A stretch of DNA of 64,000 nt, taken from assembly GCF_029633865.1 (NCBI RefSeq), contig NC_079213.1:106952740-107016739 (forward strand), in the 5' to 3' direction. The notes below the pieces were generated by a model that saw nothing but the letters and a program-made list of their open reading frames with translations, ran no database searches and was not told the origin of the DNA. This document shows, piece by piece, positions 1 to 13,000 of this stretch (the stretch's first letter is position 1; the number at the start of each line of letters is the position of its first letter). A program made the position numbers and the translations under genes. This stretch comes from Lampris incognitus. Lineage: Eukaryota > Chordata > Actinopteri > Lampriformes > Lampridae.

Positions 1-194
1 GGCTAACCATGTGCCGTGGACAGCCATGTGTTTGCAGGTTTTAATTCCAGCCAGACTCCACACACCAGGTGATTTCACTGATTAGCAACCCTTCAACAAA
101 AGAGGAAGAATGTATCAGTGAAATCACCTGGTGTGGAGTCGGGTTGGAATGAAAACCTACATACACATGGGTCTCCATGGCACATGGTTAGCCA
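1..194. repeat. Palindromic MITE-like element
   Basis: The stretch folds back on itself. The left end ggctaaccatgtgcc is matched in inverse by ggcacatggttagcc at the right end, and an inner pair (gactccacacaccaggtg against cacctggtgtggagtc) continues the stem. About 25 bases around 91-116 form the loop. It carries no open frame of note. The structure fits a non-autonomous DNA transposon (MITE). No target duplication can be judged because the left end sits on the window edge. The family was not recognised. Confidence 0.7.
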
Positions 195-229
195 CCGCTG
201 CTCTAGTTAATGGTCACACGCATATGAAA

Positions 230-417
230 CTGGTCGTTGGTTACTGTCATTATGCAACTGTATTGTGTATAAGGGGTGGGGATACCTGCAGTCAGTTTGG
301 ACTGAAGATGTCACTTAGTTGAGTGATAAAACGTATCTATCAATTACGTTGTATCCGGATGAACTGATTCAACCTTCTTTGATTTTCTTACCTGGATTAT
401 TGAGCATGCATCAAGAC
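230..417 (+). mobile_element. Penelope-like element terminal repeat fragment
   Basis: This is one of several copies in the window of the same terminal repeat (also near 19.1-20.0, 30.8, 32.9-33.1 and 45.4-45.6 kb). Two other copies flank GIY-YIG coding frames, which identifies the family as a Penelope-like retroelement. The copy holds a hammerhead-like core, ctgaaga, followed by a stem-loop, but the next conserved block reads gataaaac instead of gatgaaac, so the ribozyme core is broken here. The 3' side continues into acctggattattgagcatg, also shared with other copies. Confidence 0.7.
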
Positions 418-845
418 ATTTATAACACATGAGTCTCTCAACCGTCGTCTAATTGATATTTCCACAATGTAAACTCCAATACTGAGTGCGTTAGCCTCGG
501 AGCAAAAATTCTGGAATAGAAAACGGCTAAGTGCAATTTGGTCTATGCCGGCGCTTCATTAACCTCCACTGACCTACATTTCAGGACAACCATTAAGAGT
601 TAAAACAGTAAAGTGAACATTGCGAACAAGATCGTAGAATCCTCTTAGGAGATCACGAACCTAAATGAAATCAAGGGCTTCTGGATGTGTTAAATTCACA
701 GATTGTGTTATCTTTATCAGAAAAGTCAAAAATAGACCTCGTGGTGGTACTGACAAATGTGTACTATGCGGGTAATTTTTAAACATTTTTTGACGATTTC
801 CTGTCGTGCAGTGGATGGTTTGAGTTTGACGTGCGGTGAACTCAC
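418..845 (-). other. ect2 intron, left of exon 846-935
   Basis: AT-rich sequence downstream of the last ect2 exon visible in the window. I see no further ect2 exon here; the next BRCT1 exon presumably lies outside the window. Nothing else recognisable. Confidence 0.5.
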
Positions 846-935
846 CACCTCCACTTTGTTCCTGAAGCCAGTGAAACAGAGAGACAGGTTTAGCATGGTG
901 GTTGAGTAGAGGGGACGGCAGGAGAACGGCAAGGC
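846..935 (-). CDS. ect2: ect2 exon 6 (start of BRCT1)
   Basis: 90 bases, 30 codons, acceptor cttcctag, donor GAGGTG|gtgagt. It encodes LPFSCRPLYS, then MLNLSLCFTGFRNK, nearly identical to the first strand of BRCT1 in vertebrate ECT2. It is the last ect2 exon in the window. Confidence 0.93.
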
Positions 936-3900
936 CTAGGAAGGGAGAGAGTCAAGACAACAGGGATGTCATCATAAAAAAAAATTTCTTAAAAATCAAC
1001 GTATCGGAAAAAAAAGAGCTGATATGTAAACTACAGCTCTGTTTAAAGCCAGTTTTGAAATGTGTTGTTCATCTTATCTGAACGAACTAACTCTAAGAAA
1101 AACACCACTGCAATTTCAGGGAGCCTCCACCAAATGAATAGGGATAAACAGAAAGACACCAAAACCGTTTTACTGCATAAGCTGGAGGTTGTAAAACAAT
1201 GCTTAGGCTAGATAAATGGCAGATAGATGAAAAACTCAGGAAAGGCTTAAAATCGTTTCCTCGTTATCAAGCACCATACATCTTCGTACACTGCAGTCTA
1301 CAAGAGTGTGTGCGTGTATGTGTATGTGTGTGTGTGTTAGTGTGTGTTAGTGCGTTGTATTCAGCGGACAAATATCCAGAGAGCTCTATGTCTTGTTGAT
1401 AGCACCCACAGACAGGGCCTATTGCTCACTTAAGACATTAGCGTCCTATCTCAGACCTCAGTCAGACAGATCCACAGAAGACAGAGAAGCAGGCCTATTC
1501 ATCATCAAGGGTTTACAGAGCCATCATGGAGTTTTTGCCCTCCACCTCTGGAAGCTTAAAAAAAAAAAAAAAAAAGGACCAGGAGCCTAAAAAAGCATCC
1601 CTGCCCAGTCCCTGGAATGTGCTCCAACATGGCCAGTGGACATGGCAATATATTTTGAGCAGGAGTGGCAGAATGAGACCTTATCGGAAGAGATTTTTCT
1701 CATTTGGATACAATGCAGTAAAGATGTCACGGACTGTTAAATCCTCAAATTTCAGGAAAACTGTTAAAACAATAGAAATTGACTAAAGGTTTGGTCTTGG
1801 GGCAAGATGTATCAGTAAGTGCACACTTGGGGGGGAGAGAGAAATGAAAAAGAAATGGTGGGGGAGGGGGGTTGCAAAATTTGGAGCTAGATTTAAAGGC
1901 AGGAAAACACCTAAATGTCAACCTCCCCTTATATTCATTTTGCAGTGGTGCCTCCTCCCAGGAAAACTGTCATTGCTGTTAAAAGAGAGAATTGTACTTA
2001 ATACAGCTTTATTGCTAAGCACAGTACCAACAAATCGTGCCAAATTAACTTTGTTGTTCTAAGATTGTAATAAACATATAGGTCTATTAATCCTAGCAAG
2101 AATACTTTTCATTACATACTATATCTGCTGTACTCCTGGTGTTTGAACATTTTTAATCCAGTAAATATCATTTTATTCCCTCTCCCAGGGATCTGGGCTA
2201 ATGTTCACATCACCATGACAAGCACCCATAGGTTTGTTACCGGCTTTGGACTCTGATCAGTTGCTTAAGAATCCCTGCATGATAGAAAATCTGGGACCCG
2301 TGAATCCGTGACCAACCTCCTCCTTGGCAGCACAGTGCAGCACCACGGGAGGCCCGACGATGCGGTTGTCCTGTTTGTAGAGGTAGTTGTAGTCGGGAGA
2401 ATCAAAGTCCATGAGGACAAACACAGTCTCAAAGTCCGTGTTCCCTCCATCCGCGAACTCGTGGATGCTGTCTGTCATTATGCACGGGGTGTTGATGTCC
2501 TGAACAACAATAACACCACAGAGGAACAAAAGAGTAGCAATGAGAACAGATGCAAAAATGTGTGCACACTCACACACAAACATCACGCATTCATAAATAA
2601 CCAAGGAGAGTGGAGGAAAAAGCAACAACGTAAAATGCACACAGATGACAAAGACTGTGGATGTTCCCAGGTTCAGCATGCAGTCGTTTTAGTTTGCTAT
2701 TCTCCACCTCAGACATCAGGGACAGGTTTCTGTATTAGCATTGAGATGACTGAAATAACACTTGTTAGCATTATTAGTGAGGATTATTGTCACACTGTCC
2801 ATACTTTTTTGTTGATTTTAAGTATTGTATGTTTTATTATGTGGCTAAAATGACACCATGTTATTTGATGAGGTTATTTGGTCACATTGTCAACCGTCAC
2901 CTTATAAATAATCGGGCTTAACCGCCTCTCTAAAAGACAGGCATGTATCGCCAAATACAGCCAAGAGCAGGCAGTGTTAGCACAGATGTATTGTGTAGTA
3001 ACTTGTGTATATGCTGCCTGTATGGTAGAACAGTACAGAAATGGTCAATAACAGGAGACCTGTTCTACACTCTAAAACAGCAGGCTCAAGGCGGAGAATT
3101 TTATCTGAAAGAGGGTGAACATCTAATGCGTTTTGCTGCAATATCTAAAAGCCATAGGACGGGGGCGTCCGGGTAGTGTAGTGGTCTGTACCGTTGCCTA
3201 CCAACACGGAGATCGCCGGTTCGAATCCCCGTGTTCCCTCCAGCTTGGTCAGGCGTCCCTACAGACACAACTGGCTGTGTCTGCGGGTGGGAAGCCGGAT
3301 GTGGGTATGTGTCCTGGTCGCTGCACAAGCGCCTCCTCTGGTCGGTCAGGAGGCCTGTTCGGGGGGGGGGGGGGGGGGGGGGGCGTGATCCTCCCACGCG
3401 CTGCACCCCCCTGGTGAAACTCCTCACTGTCAGGTGAAAAGAAGTGGCTGGCGACGCCACATGTATCGGAGGAGGCATGTGGGTAGTCTGCAGCCCTGCC
3501 CTGATCGGCAGAGGGGGTGGAGCAGCGACCGGGATGGCTCGGAAGAGTGGGCTAATTGGCCAAGTACAATTGGAAAGACACCACCCCCCCATAAAAAAAA
3601 AAGGAAAAAAAAGCCATAGCACAACAGCTGCTCAGGAAGGACATGATCAACAACTAAACTACATCTCTGAAGCTAGAGAATTTTAAATTGCTGATGGCTA
3701 GCTGATGAATGCACTGCAACTAGCAGTGGCAGGACCTGGAGCTGGGACACATCAATATAATCTCAATGAGACAAGATATCATCTGGGATTTTGGTTATGA
3801 GAATATTACTTAGTCGTTGCACTTCCCTGGCTTTAAAAGGGCGCAATAAAGTGATTCAATTTTTTCTTTACTTATTCAACTGTTTTAGCTGAGTGAAATG

Positions 3901-6900
3901 AGCAGTGAATGCCTCTACCTGCTCGGTCGTCATATTCGCATTACTGTTGATCATTTCTCGACATTTTCTTGTGTGTAAATATTTTATGAAAGGATCAATA
4001 GTCATCCCCAAAATATTGTCACATTATCAGTAGAGGTATTCATTTTGTAAGTATTACCCAGTCTTGTTAGGACCTATAGATTTTAATATTAAAAGCAGCC
4101 TGCTGGCTCTATCAACAGTTTATGTGAAACTATTTTCTCCCATGTGAGACACACGAGACACATAGGCCGAGGTAACAGCTTCCTCCCCTGCTCGCACACA
4201 GACAATTACAAAGACGTCCAAGAGAAGGTGACACCATGCCAACTGGAATTTTACTTCTACCAATATAAAGGACAGTAAACATGTGTTGTGGCAAACACAC
4301 CCTGTAAACTGACTAATGTGCTCTATAAATATAACACACAACAATCATCATGCCACCGATGAACTGCAGCACAAGATCGGTTACCGTTTCTTGTTTGTTG
4401 TTGGCATTTTCTTTCATTTTCAACATCGTATGAAGAATTTAAACACTTTGTATGCTAATGAATGTGTGAAATAGATTAAGGCGTCAATTTTTCAAAAGTC
4501 TGTCATGAACTTGATGTTAAGCACGGTTGAAATTAGCACCTTTTTTTTGCAGGACATTAGGTTGATCAAAGAGCTTATTTGCTATAGTCTGTGTTACACA
4601 ACGTACAATGCAGAGGCCACTGCATGTGTGATTAAAAACAAAGTTCCACACCGCAATGTACAATCAGTCTCACACACTTTCTACAGCAGACTCAATAATT
4701 TTCTCTTTCCCTTTAAACACACTCGTACAATGTCAAACTCACACAGCAATGACAAAGCTCATGAAATGATCTATAATGCCCTTTCAGATAAGGGAAAGAA
4801 TTGCTCTGAATCACTGCAGGGTTGTTTGAATAGGTGACTTCAATGACAGGAGAGCACAAATTAAATCACAAACTATAATGGCCGGGCTTCGTACAGCAGG
4901 GGCTTGTCACAATAACGGGGTGAAACTGTCTGTGCGACCTGTAAACCTGCTAATAAATCAAATTACCTCGGGAAAATTAGCTCTGCCCGGTGACAACAGA
5001 CAAAAATCACAAGAAGCAGATTGGAAACGGTGCTGGTGCAGCGCATGTACACGCACACAAACACACAAAATTAGAATCACATACATTAGTTCACTGTTAA
5101 GAAAGAGACACATCACTTTAGTGACACGCAAAAACCAACGCTTGTAAGGTACCTTCAAAGCTTCCTTATTGATTGAAGAACATGACCGATACAAACTAGT
5201 GTAAAAGTCAAGTTTCACTACCTTTTATGATATGATCTGCTAATTAGCATGAGCTAATCTAATTCAATACTACAGCTACATAATGCTCTTACCTTATTTC
5301 AGGGTTTATTATGCATTGGTTTTTGGGTGCAAATTTCCATTGCGAATTAATCTGGACACCAGGAAACGCATTACGTACGATCAAGTGAAGTAATTTAGCC
5401 ACCAGTCAAAGCCCCATCATACAGTGAGTGCTCATTGTGAAAGACTCATGCAGCACATCCCCAACATCCAGTAATTGTGTCAGTCAGTTAGGAGGACAGA
5501 CAAGTACTGTACCATATTGACTATAGATTTAATGATCAATTTCTCCTCAGCACCGGGCTTCCCTCCTCTTATCTTTACCACGGGCACCTCCATTAGTTTG
5601 ATGGCCTGTAGAAACCAAAAAAACCGGAGCAGCTCAACTGGAAATCAAATTACAAAAAGGACAGGACAGACAGCTCTCATGTATTGTTTCTTTTTTAAGG
5701 GGTGTCAGTGAGGAGGTCTGCTGGTGATATCAAATATTCGGTGCTGGTATGGAGGAGAGTTGCAGTAAAAATTAATGTAACACTTCAAAGTGGTTGGTGG
5801 GGGGGGGGGGGAGACGGACAGAATGGCTTTTTCCCAAAGATTTGGCTGAGTGATGGCAGTGGGCGGTTGGGCAGCCAGGCGAGCAGGAGCGTTCTGATGG
5901 AGCTGTCTGTGGATGACTTTGAATATGGCTGTGCTGTAGATTGGAAGGGAGAAATGAACAATTTAGGCGGGAGCCTTCAGAGCTGACGGACGCTCAAGAG
6001 ACCCGCCAGAGAAGTCATTCTCACAGCACTTAGCCTGCAGCCATGCCCCTCCCCCCCCAAAGGCACAGGATGCCGCCCCTCACACACATACTTACCCATG
6101 TGCACGACATGTACACATATACACACACGTCTGACCTGCAGACCATAAACCTTTTCTGTTCCACCTATTCAAGGAGAAAGGTTGTACTTGTTACACACAC
6201 ACACACACACACACACCCTCCCCAAGCCCATTAAATTGAACTAGAATAGAGCTGTGACACTTGGCTCTCTCACAAGTATTTTCAAGCAAAGCAAAGTCAC
6301 AGCAAAGGAGAGCAAAAAGAGAGCAAGAGGGCAAGCATCTGGGGACAAATTGCTTAGACCTGGACTGAACAGCTGTCTACCTCGGTTGTGCCTCTCAACA
6401 TTGGTCAGAATGAGTCTAGACCAATAGGTGAGAGGAGCTGTCTGACATCAAGCCTAGTAGACTTTAAACGACTTGTCACCAACAGTCGCAACAAAGTCTG
6501 AAACCCTCTGAGGCTTGTCGGCTGCCCACCTGAAACTTCTGATCGTTTATCACCTCTCCAAAAAAACCTTTGTTGGAGATTAAAAGAAATATGATACTCA
6601 TTACACCGTTGCCTTTACAATCATTTATACAACAATCTGCTACTACTACTTTCGGCTGCTCCCATTAGGGGTCACCACAGCAGATCATCCGTTTCCATCT
6701 CTTCCTGTCCTCTGCATTTTCTTCTGTTACACCACCCATATGCATGTCCTCTCTGACCACATCCATAAACCTCCTCTTTTCCTCTTCCCTGGCAGCTCCA
6801 TATTCAGCATCCTTCTGCCAATATACCCAGTATCTCTCCTCCACACATGTCCAAGCCATCTCAATCTTGCCTCTCTCGCTTTGTCTCCAAACCATCCAAC

Positions 6901-9900
6901 CTGAGCTGCCCCTCTAATATACTCGTTCCTAATCCTGTCCTTCTTCGTCACTCCCAATGAAAATCTTAGCATCTTCAACTCTGCCACCTCCAGCTCCGCC
7001 TCCTGTCTTTTCATCAGTGCCACTGTCTCCAGATCATATAACATAGCTGGTCTCACAACCATCTTGTAAACCTTCCCTTTGACTCTTGCTGGTACCTTTC
7101 TGTCGCAAATCACTCCTGACACTCTTCTCCACCCACTCCACCCTGCCTGCACTCTCTTCTTCACCTCTCTTCTGCATTCTCCATTACTTTGGACAGTTGA
7201 CCCCAAGTATTTAAACTCATACGCCTTCGTCACCTCTACTCCGTGCATCCTCACCATTCCACCGTCCTCCCTCTCATCACGCATATGTATTCCATCTGGC
7301 TCCTACTGACTTTCATTCCTCTTCTCTCCAGTGCATACCTCCACCTCTCCAGGCTCTCCTCAACCTGCACCCTACTCTCACTACACATCACAATGTCATC
7401 CGCAAACATCATAGTCCACGGAGACTCCTGCCTGATTTCGTCTGTCAACCTGTCCATCACCATTGCAAACAAGAAAGGGCCCAGAACCAATCCTTGATGT
7501 AATCCCAGCCCCACCTTGAACCCATCTGTCATTCCAACTGCACACCTCACCATTGTCACACTTCCCTCATACATATCCTGCACCACTCCTACATACTTCT
7601 CTGCAACTCCCGACTTCCTCATACAATACCAGCCACTGAGGATGCACAAGCCTGTGCCTTCTTAGTGCCGGTCCCTTCTCTGCCAAATCAAATATGCGGA
7701 TCGTCAAAGTACAGGCCTACGCCAAATACGAAAATGAAATATGACTTCTAAAGGTATTAGAATTAACTTTTATATGACGTCGTTGCAGACCCATCACAAC
7801 AAGACAGTGCCTCTCAGCAGAGACTGGAAACAGAGAGAGACCAACTACAAACTACACAACCAAAACTGAGCATTTGCTAGCCACGTTTCATTTATGAGAC
7901 GCCAAACTGGACAAAAGCCAAGCGAAAATTGCATGAGGAAACTGGGATGCACGCACGAGTTACTGCATGAGAGAGCTTGAAATGCCATTTAGTGTGAGAG
8001 AGACCGAGTTACTACACGAATGTTTAGTACGCAAGAGAAACTGGGTCATACCGTGCGCAAGGAACGAAGTTACTGTGCAAGAGGGTTTTACTTTATGAAG
8101 GGTGAATACAATAATAACATTGCAGATGATTTGATCTACAAACTGCATCCAGAAATATCTGTGAATCAAGCCCAGACTTTCCTGGGGGCAATAGTGCTGC
8201 TCATACGCCTACTTGCAGTAATTCACACTGTGTTTTGGTTTACTCAGAGCATATTTTGTTAGTTAAAATCTGAGAGCATCGGGGCTTACTCTTACCAGTC
8301 TCTGCTTCATCAGAAATAAAGAGAACATATGCCTACCACATTTCCGAAGATGCTTATCCTTTGTATAAAATGTGTATAAGATACAGGAGTATTTGTTTGT
8401 ACACTGAATGTGTAAGTCGCTTTGGAAAAAAGCGGTCTCTGTCGCGTGGAACTCATACTATCTCGTACACAATAAAAACTCCATCTCTCTCACGCAGTAA
8501 CGCCATTTCTGTCGGACACTAAACAGTCCTTCAACCTCTCTCATGCAGTAACTCATTTTCTCTCACACAGCTTAACAGTCCTTCAACATCTCTCACGTAC
8601 TTTCACTTCCTATTGCAATTTTCGCTTCACTTTTGTCCAGTCTGGCGTCTGATATTCATCACCTAACTTCTCAAACCCAAGGGCATATTTTCTTAGAAGA
8701 CAGATATTAGCAACCTCACATCACAGTGGAGTGCTGCGATAATGAAAACCAATGAATGGCCCACAACAAATGATCGAGACCAAAAGTGGTTCAGAGTTGT
8801 TTGTTTTGAAGGCTGACTTGAAAGTTTGCTCCACCATGGCTCTGTCTCTACGGCAAAATGAATGAAGTTTTCATAAATAAATTCTGTTGTCAACGTAAAT
8901 GGATGGATGTTCATTTCTTCGATATAATCTTCTCAAATTATCAGTGTTTATATATTCTGAAACAAATATTGATATGAGTGAAAAGCCAACTTTAGGCTCA
9001 TCTGTGAACAATGCTTCTTAGGGATGTGCAGCCCACCGTCAAAGACATGTTGTATTTGTATCTCGATATGTGATCAACAACCCGATGTGTCCAGACACAT
9101 TTTAAGCAGCCAAGAGATTGACACAACACGATTTGATTCAGTCTTTTGTCAGTACGATAGGATGCAAGTCAACATATTGTGATTCAATACGATGCAACGT
9201 TTTAGTGCAAACAGCTCCATTTTGTGACTGGTTGCAAGAAGAATTCCTGATAGGTATACATCTTCTCAATCCAGTGATGAGAAGGAGTGAAGGGTGGTGT
9301 TAACATCCTGTATGGAATCTCGTTTTTCGGTAGTAAAACATGAAAATCAGTGCAACTCTAAATATTCCTTTCGAACATGCCACTGTTTATTTCTGTGATT
9401 TGCACTGCCTGTGTTCTCCATGACCCTCCCATGAGGAGTCTGTGTGAATAGTCATGCTACCTGTAGATTTCACTGCTGTTTGGCAGGTTTGCATATTATC
9501 ACATATTCATCCAGTCTTCCATCTGTCTTACAATAATAATAAAAATAATAATAACTTTTATATATATAGCACTTTTCTAAGACAATTATAAGCCCCAATC
9601 CCAATTAACAGAATCTCTCTCATATCAATAAAAACAAAAACGCACAGATGAAGCAAAACTAGAGCTGCACCGAGAGCAATTTTCTTGGCCGATTCCAATG
9701 TCCGATTTTTTTTTTTTTTTAAGTCTGACCAGTCCCCCCCCCCCCCCCCAAGATCTATAACTGACAGCATGCACAAACATTTTTTGTAACTTTTTTTAAT
9801 GGAAATTTCAATTGTATGTTCATAATAAAACAATGCCTATTGAATAACGTTCACATTTTCTCCGAAATTGCACCAGGTTACAGGACCTTCTCTCACTCAA

Positions 9901-10026
9901 ATTAAAGTGCTCCAGGTTACTGGACAAAGCTTTTTTTGTACAAACAAAATCTAGGGCCGCATTGCCATGGTAATTGATGGCAAAACCAGTATTCGTTTCA
10001 TCAGAGTGTGTGTATGTGTGTGTGTA

Positions 10027-10062
<36 letters not shown>

Positions 10063-13000
10063 AAAATGGACAAGATTTTGGTATTGGAAGCGTTTTGGTT
10101 TCCGTTGTAGTCCAAGTAGCATTGACCAATCATGTTTGAGTAGGCGGCGGTTTCTGCAGGAACATGCTTTGGTTGCATCCAAGTAAACAGTCCATGTGGG
10201 GAGCAAAAGCGGTGGAACGCGTTGGCTGAAATGTCGTCTGGACCTAAAACACCTACACAAAGTATCGATGTTTCTGCAAGGTGTGGGGAAACGTTCGAGT
10301 CGTGTCAACTAATTGTGAAACAATCTGGTCGTAGACGTCGCCTCTCAACTCCAACTCTATTCCCACGTCTCAAGTAGCTAATCTGACTGTAAACAATGAC
10401 AGGCCCACGGAAGAGCAAGTATTCACAGGAAATGGAAGCCAGCAGCAACACCGAAAGCCATTGTCACTAGAGGCCAAATCGTCATCAGACGATAGCCGAT
10501 GGATTCTGACATTGTATAAAACCAAATTTAGCCCACACTCGAAGTCCGTGTTCGATGGCACACTGCCAGTTGGGGAGAGGAACACAGTTTTAAATGAACA
10601 CAGGAAGGGAGTTTGCATGACGAGAGGTAGAGAGGAACAAGCATATCGAAGGAGAGACCTTTGGAGAAAACACCAGAAACACACGATGCGAAAGGAGCAG
10701 CAATGGACATTATTAGTCACTAAAACATAAACTATACTAGTGTCATATTGGCTTTACTGATACACTGATGCCTGCATCAATTTTTCCACGATCCCCAATC
10801 AATGTAGCCATATCTTAATTTGCAACTTGCTCTTCATAAAAGCTACAAATTAAATAAAAGAACTGATTTAAAATTCATAAAATTAAGGTTTTAACTGGTC
10901 AGTTTTATTTCATGAAACAACATGCCCAAATCTTTTAATACTGTGTTGACTACAGAACTTATGTGAGGCATTAAATGAGAAACCCACCCTTTTTTCCAGT
11001 CGAGATAGAGCCACAAGAACGCTTCGCTCAAAAAAAGCCAACTTATTTCAGGTTTTAGGATTCAAAAGCAGACCATTCTAGAGGGGAATGACGTACCTGT
11101 AGCGCTTTGACCAGTGCTCCATATTTGCCTGCTTTTCCCACCAGCACCACTCTGGTCTCCACTCTGGGTAGCACATCTGCAAAAACAAGAGAAAAAGGCA
11201 ATGAAACATGAAGGACACACACAAGGAGAAGGCGAGACATACAGAGACAGCGAGCGACAGCACATGTAACAAACAGATCAGAGAAAAATAAACTGGTTAA
11301 GATTAAAAAAAAAGAGAGACTGATCAAGACTAGAGGCCATCTCTAAGTGACTTAGGTCATCTTCCAACGTAAGCTGAAAACAGGTCATACACAAAAAAAA
11401 GATAATTTACTTTTTTTGCTGATCGCCTAGGGTAAAAGCAAGAAACCTGTACGTCTGATTGAAAGGGTAGAAATAGAAATGTAGCTAGAACAATGAGCAG
11501 TACAGATATTCGGATGGAGTCACGCCATGAGTGAGTGTAAAGAGGTCAAGGGCAAATAAAGGGGGCATGAAGCTATCGTTCCCTCAGCTGGCCAGAGTTG
11601 ATAAAGAATTCTGAATTTTGATTGGCATGTTAACTTTTTAATTGTCAGTTTTTTTGTTTGTTTTTTTTTAGTGGAGAATAATGAAGACTATTAGACTACC
11701 TGTCAAGGTAATCAATGTTGATTTCAAACTAAACATACACTGCATATGAGCAAAAAACTTTTTTTTTTTGCTAATATATAAGCCACACCAAAATTTTTTG
11801 ATTCACTGCAATACAACTATGTTTCTTAGACTCACCATACAACATAAGCAATTACCGGCCGATACCGATAAGCTGACCGATATATTGTGCACCCTTAACA
11901 CAGTAACCCACCAATTATGTTAACCTTATAAAATAAGTTTTAAAATATGTTTCAGTCTGTTGATGGCAGAGACATCCAAATGTTTAAGACTTATCACACC
12001 TAGCCCTTCGGCCCTGTAATGGCCTGGTGGCCTGTCCAGGGTGTCTCCCCACCTGCCACCCAATGACTGCTTGGAATGGGCTCCAGCATCCCCACGACCC
12101 TGAGAGCAGGATAAGCGGTTAAGATAATAGATGGATGAATGGACACCTAGCCCTGAGAATGGCTAACAAAAGCACAAAACATGTTTCAACAGCATTCATA
12201 AAAAATGTGGGGTTTGGCTGGGGCCAAATAAACAGGAAATTAGGCTGTGTATCCCAGGTGTGTTGTTCTCTTCATACCTACATCCAGGGCCACCCAAAAA
12301 AAAAAGGGGGGGGTCTGGGCTCAGCCTCTGGGGGGATGCATTGAGGCATGGAGGCCCAGCAATAACAATGTTCATCCTAAATGTATGCAATGATAATGGC
12401 AAACCCTAACCTGCCATTGAGTGTGAACTGGCTAAACAGATTGGACTTAAAGACATTATAAAGAACTTTACATCCAGTAAGACAAGGGATGGCTGTATCA
12501 GAGGCAAAGATGAAGCCAAAAGGTAAGAAATAGCATTTTCTACTAAGAAATGTGTGGTTTAAGCGTAGCAGATCTTTTGTTGATCTTGGTGTGTTTAAGT
12601 GTGTCAAACAGCTATGTTACGGTGTGTGTGTGTGTGTGTGCCTATGAAGCCCCCATTACTGAGTAAGTCTCTCTTATACCCTTTTCCCACTGGCCAAAAA
12701 ACCTGCTAACACCCGCCTTTGGTCAATGTAACACTGACCACCAAAGGCGGATGTTCGCGGTTTTTTTGGCCAGTGGGAAAAGGGTATCCGTTTACATGTA
12801 GTTGTCCTATTTGGCCCCCTGACTCTGTTAAAGTGTTTACCAACAGTCTTGGCAACCTGTCCACCCTTGTCAAACATCATGTGAAAAACCTTGGCGTGAT
12901 ATTTGATTCCGCCTTCAAGTTTTACAAGCAAGTTAATGCAGTAGTGAAACCCAGTATTCTCCAGCTTCATACTATTGCAAAAATCAAGCTGTTTCTCTCT

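Noticed and set aside
2308..2853. 181-codon plus-strand open frame
   Set aside because: Shadow of the ect2 exon at 2317-2499 on the other strand, extended into intron.
3164..3250. tRNA gene candidates at this and other SINE heads (23.9, 25.8, 38.4, 42.4, 61.5 and 17.1 kb)
   Set aside because: Box A and box B are present, but the acceptor stem does not pair and each is followed by a conserved SINE body. They are SINE heads.
10461..10730. 89-codon open frame
   Set aside because: No family recognised and no splice or promoter support; probably chance or an old transposon.
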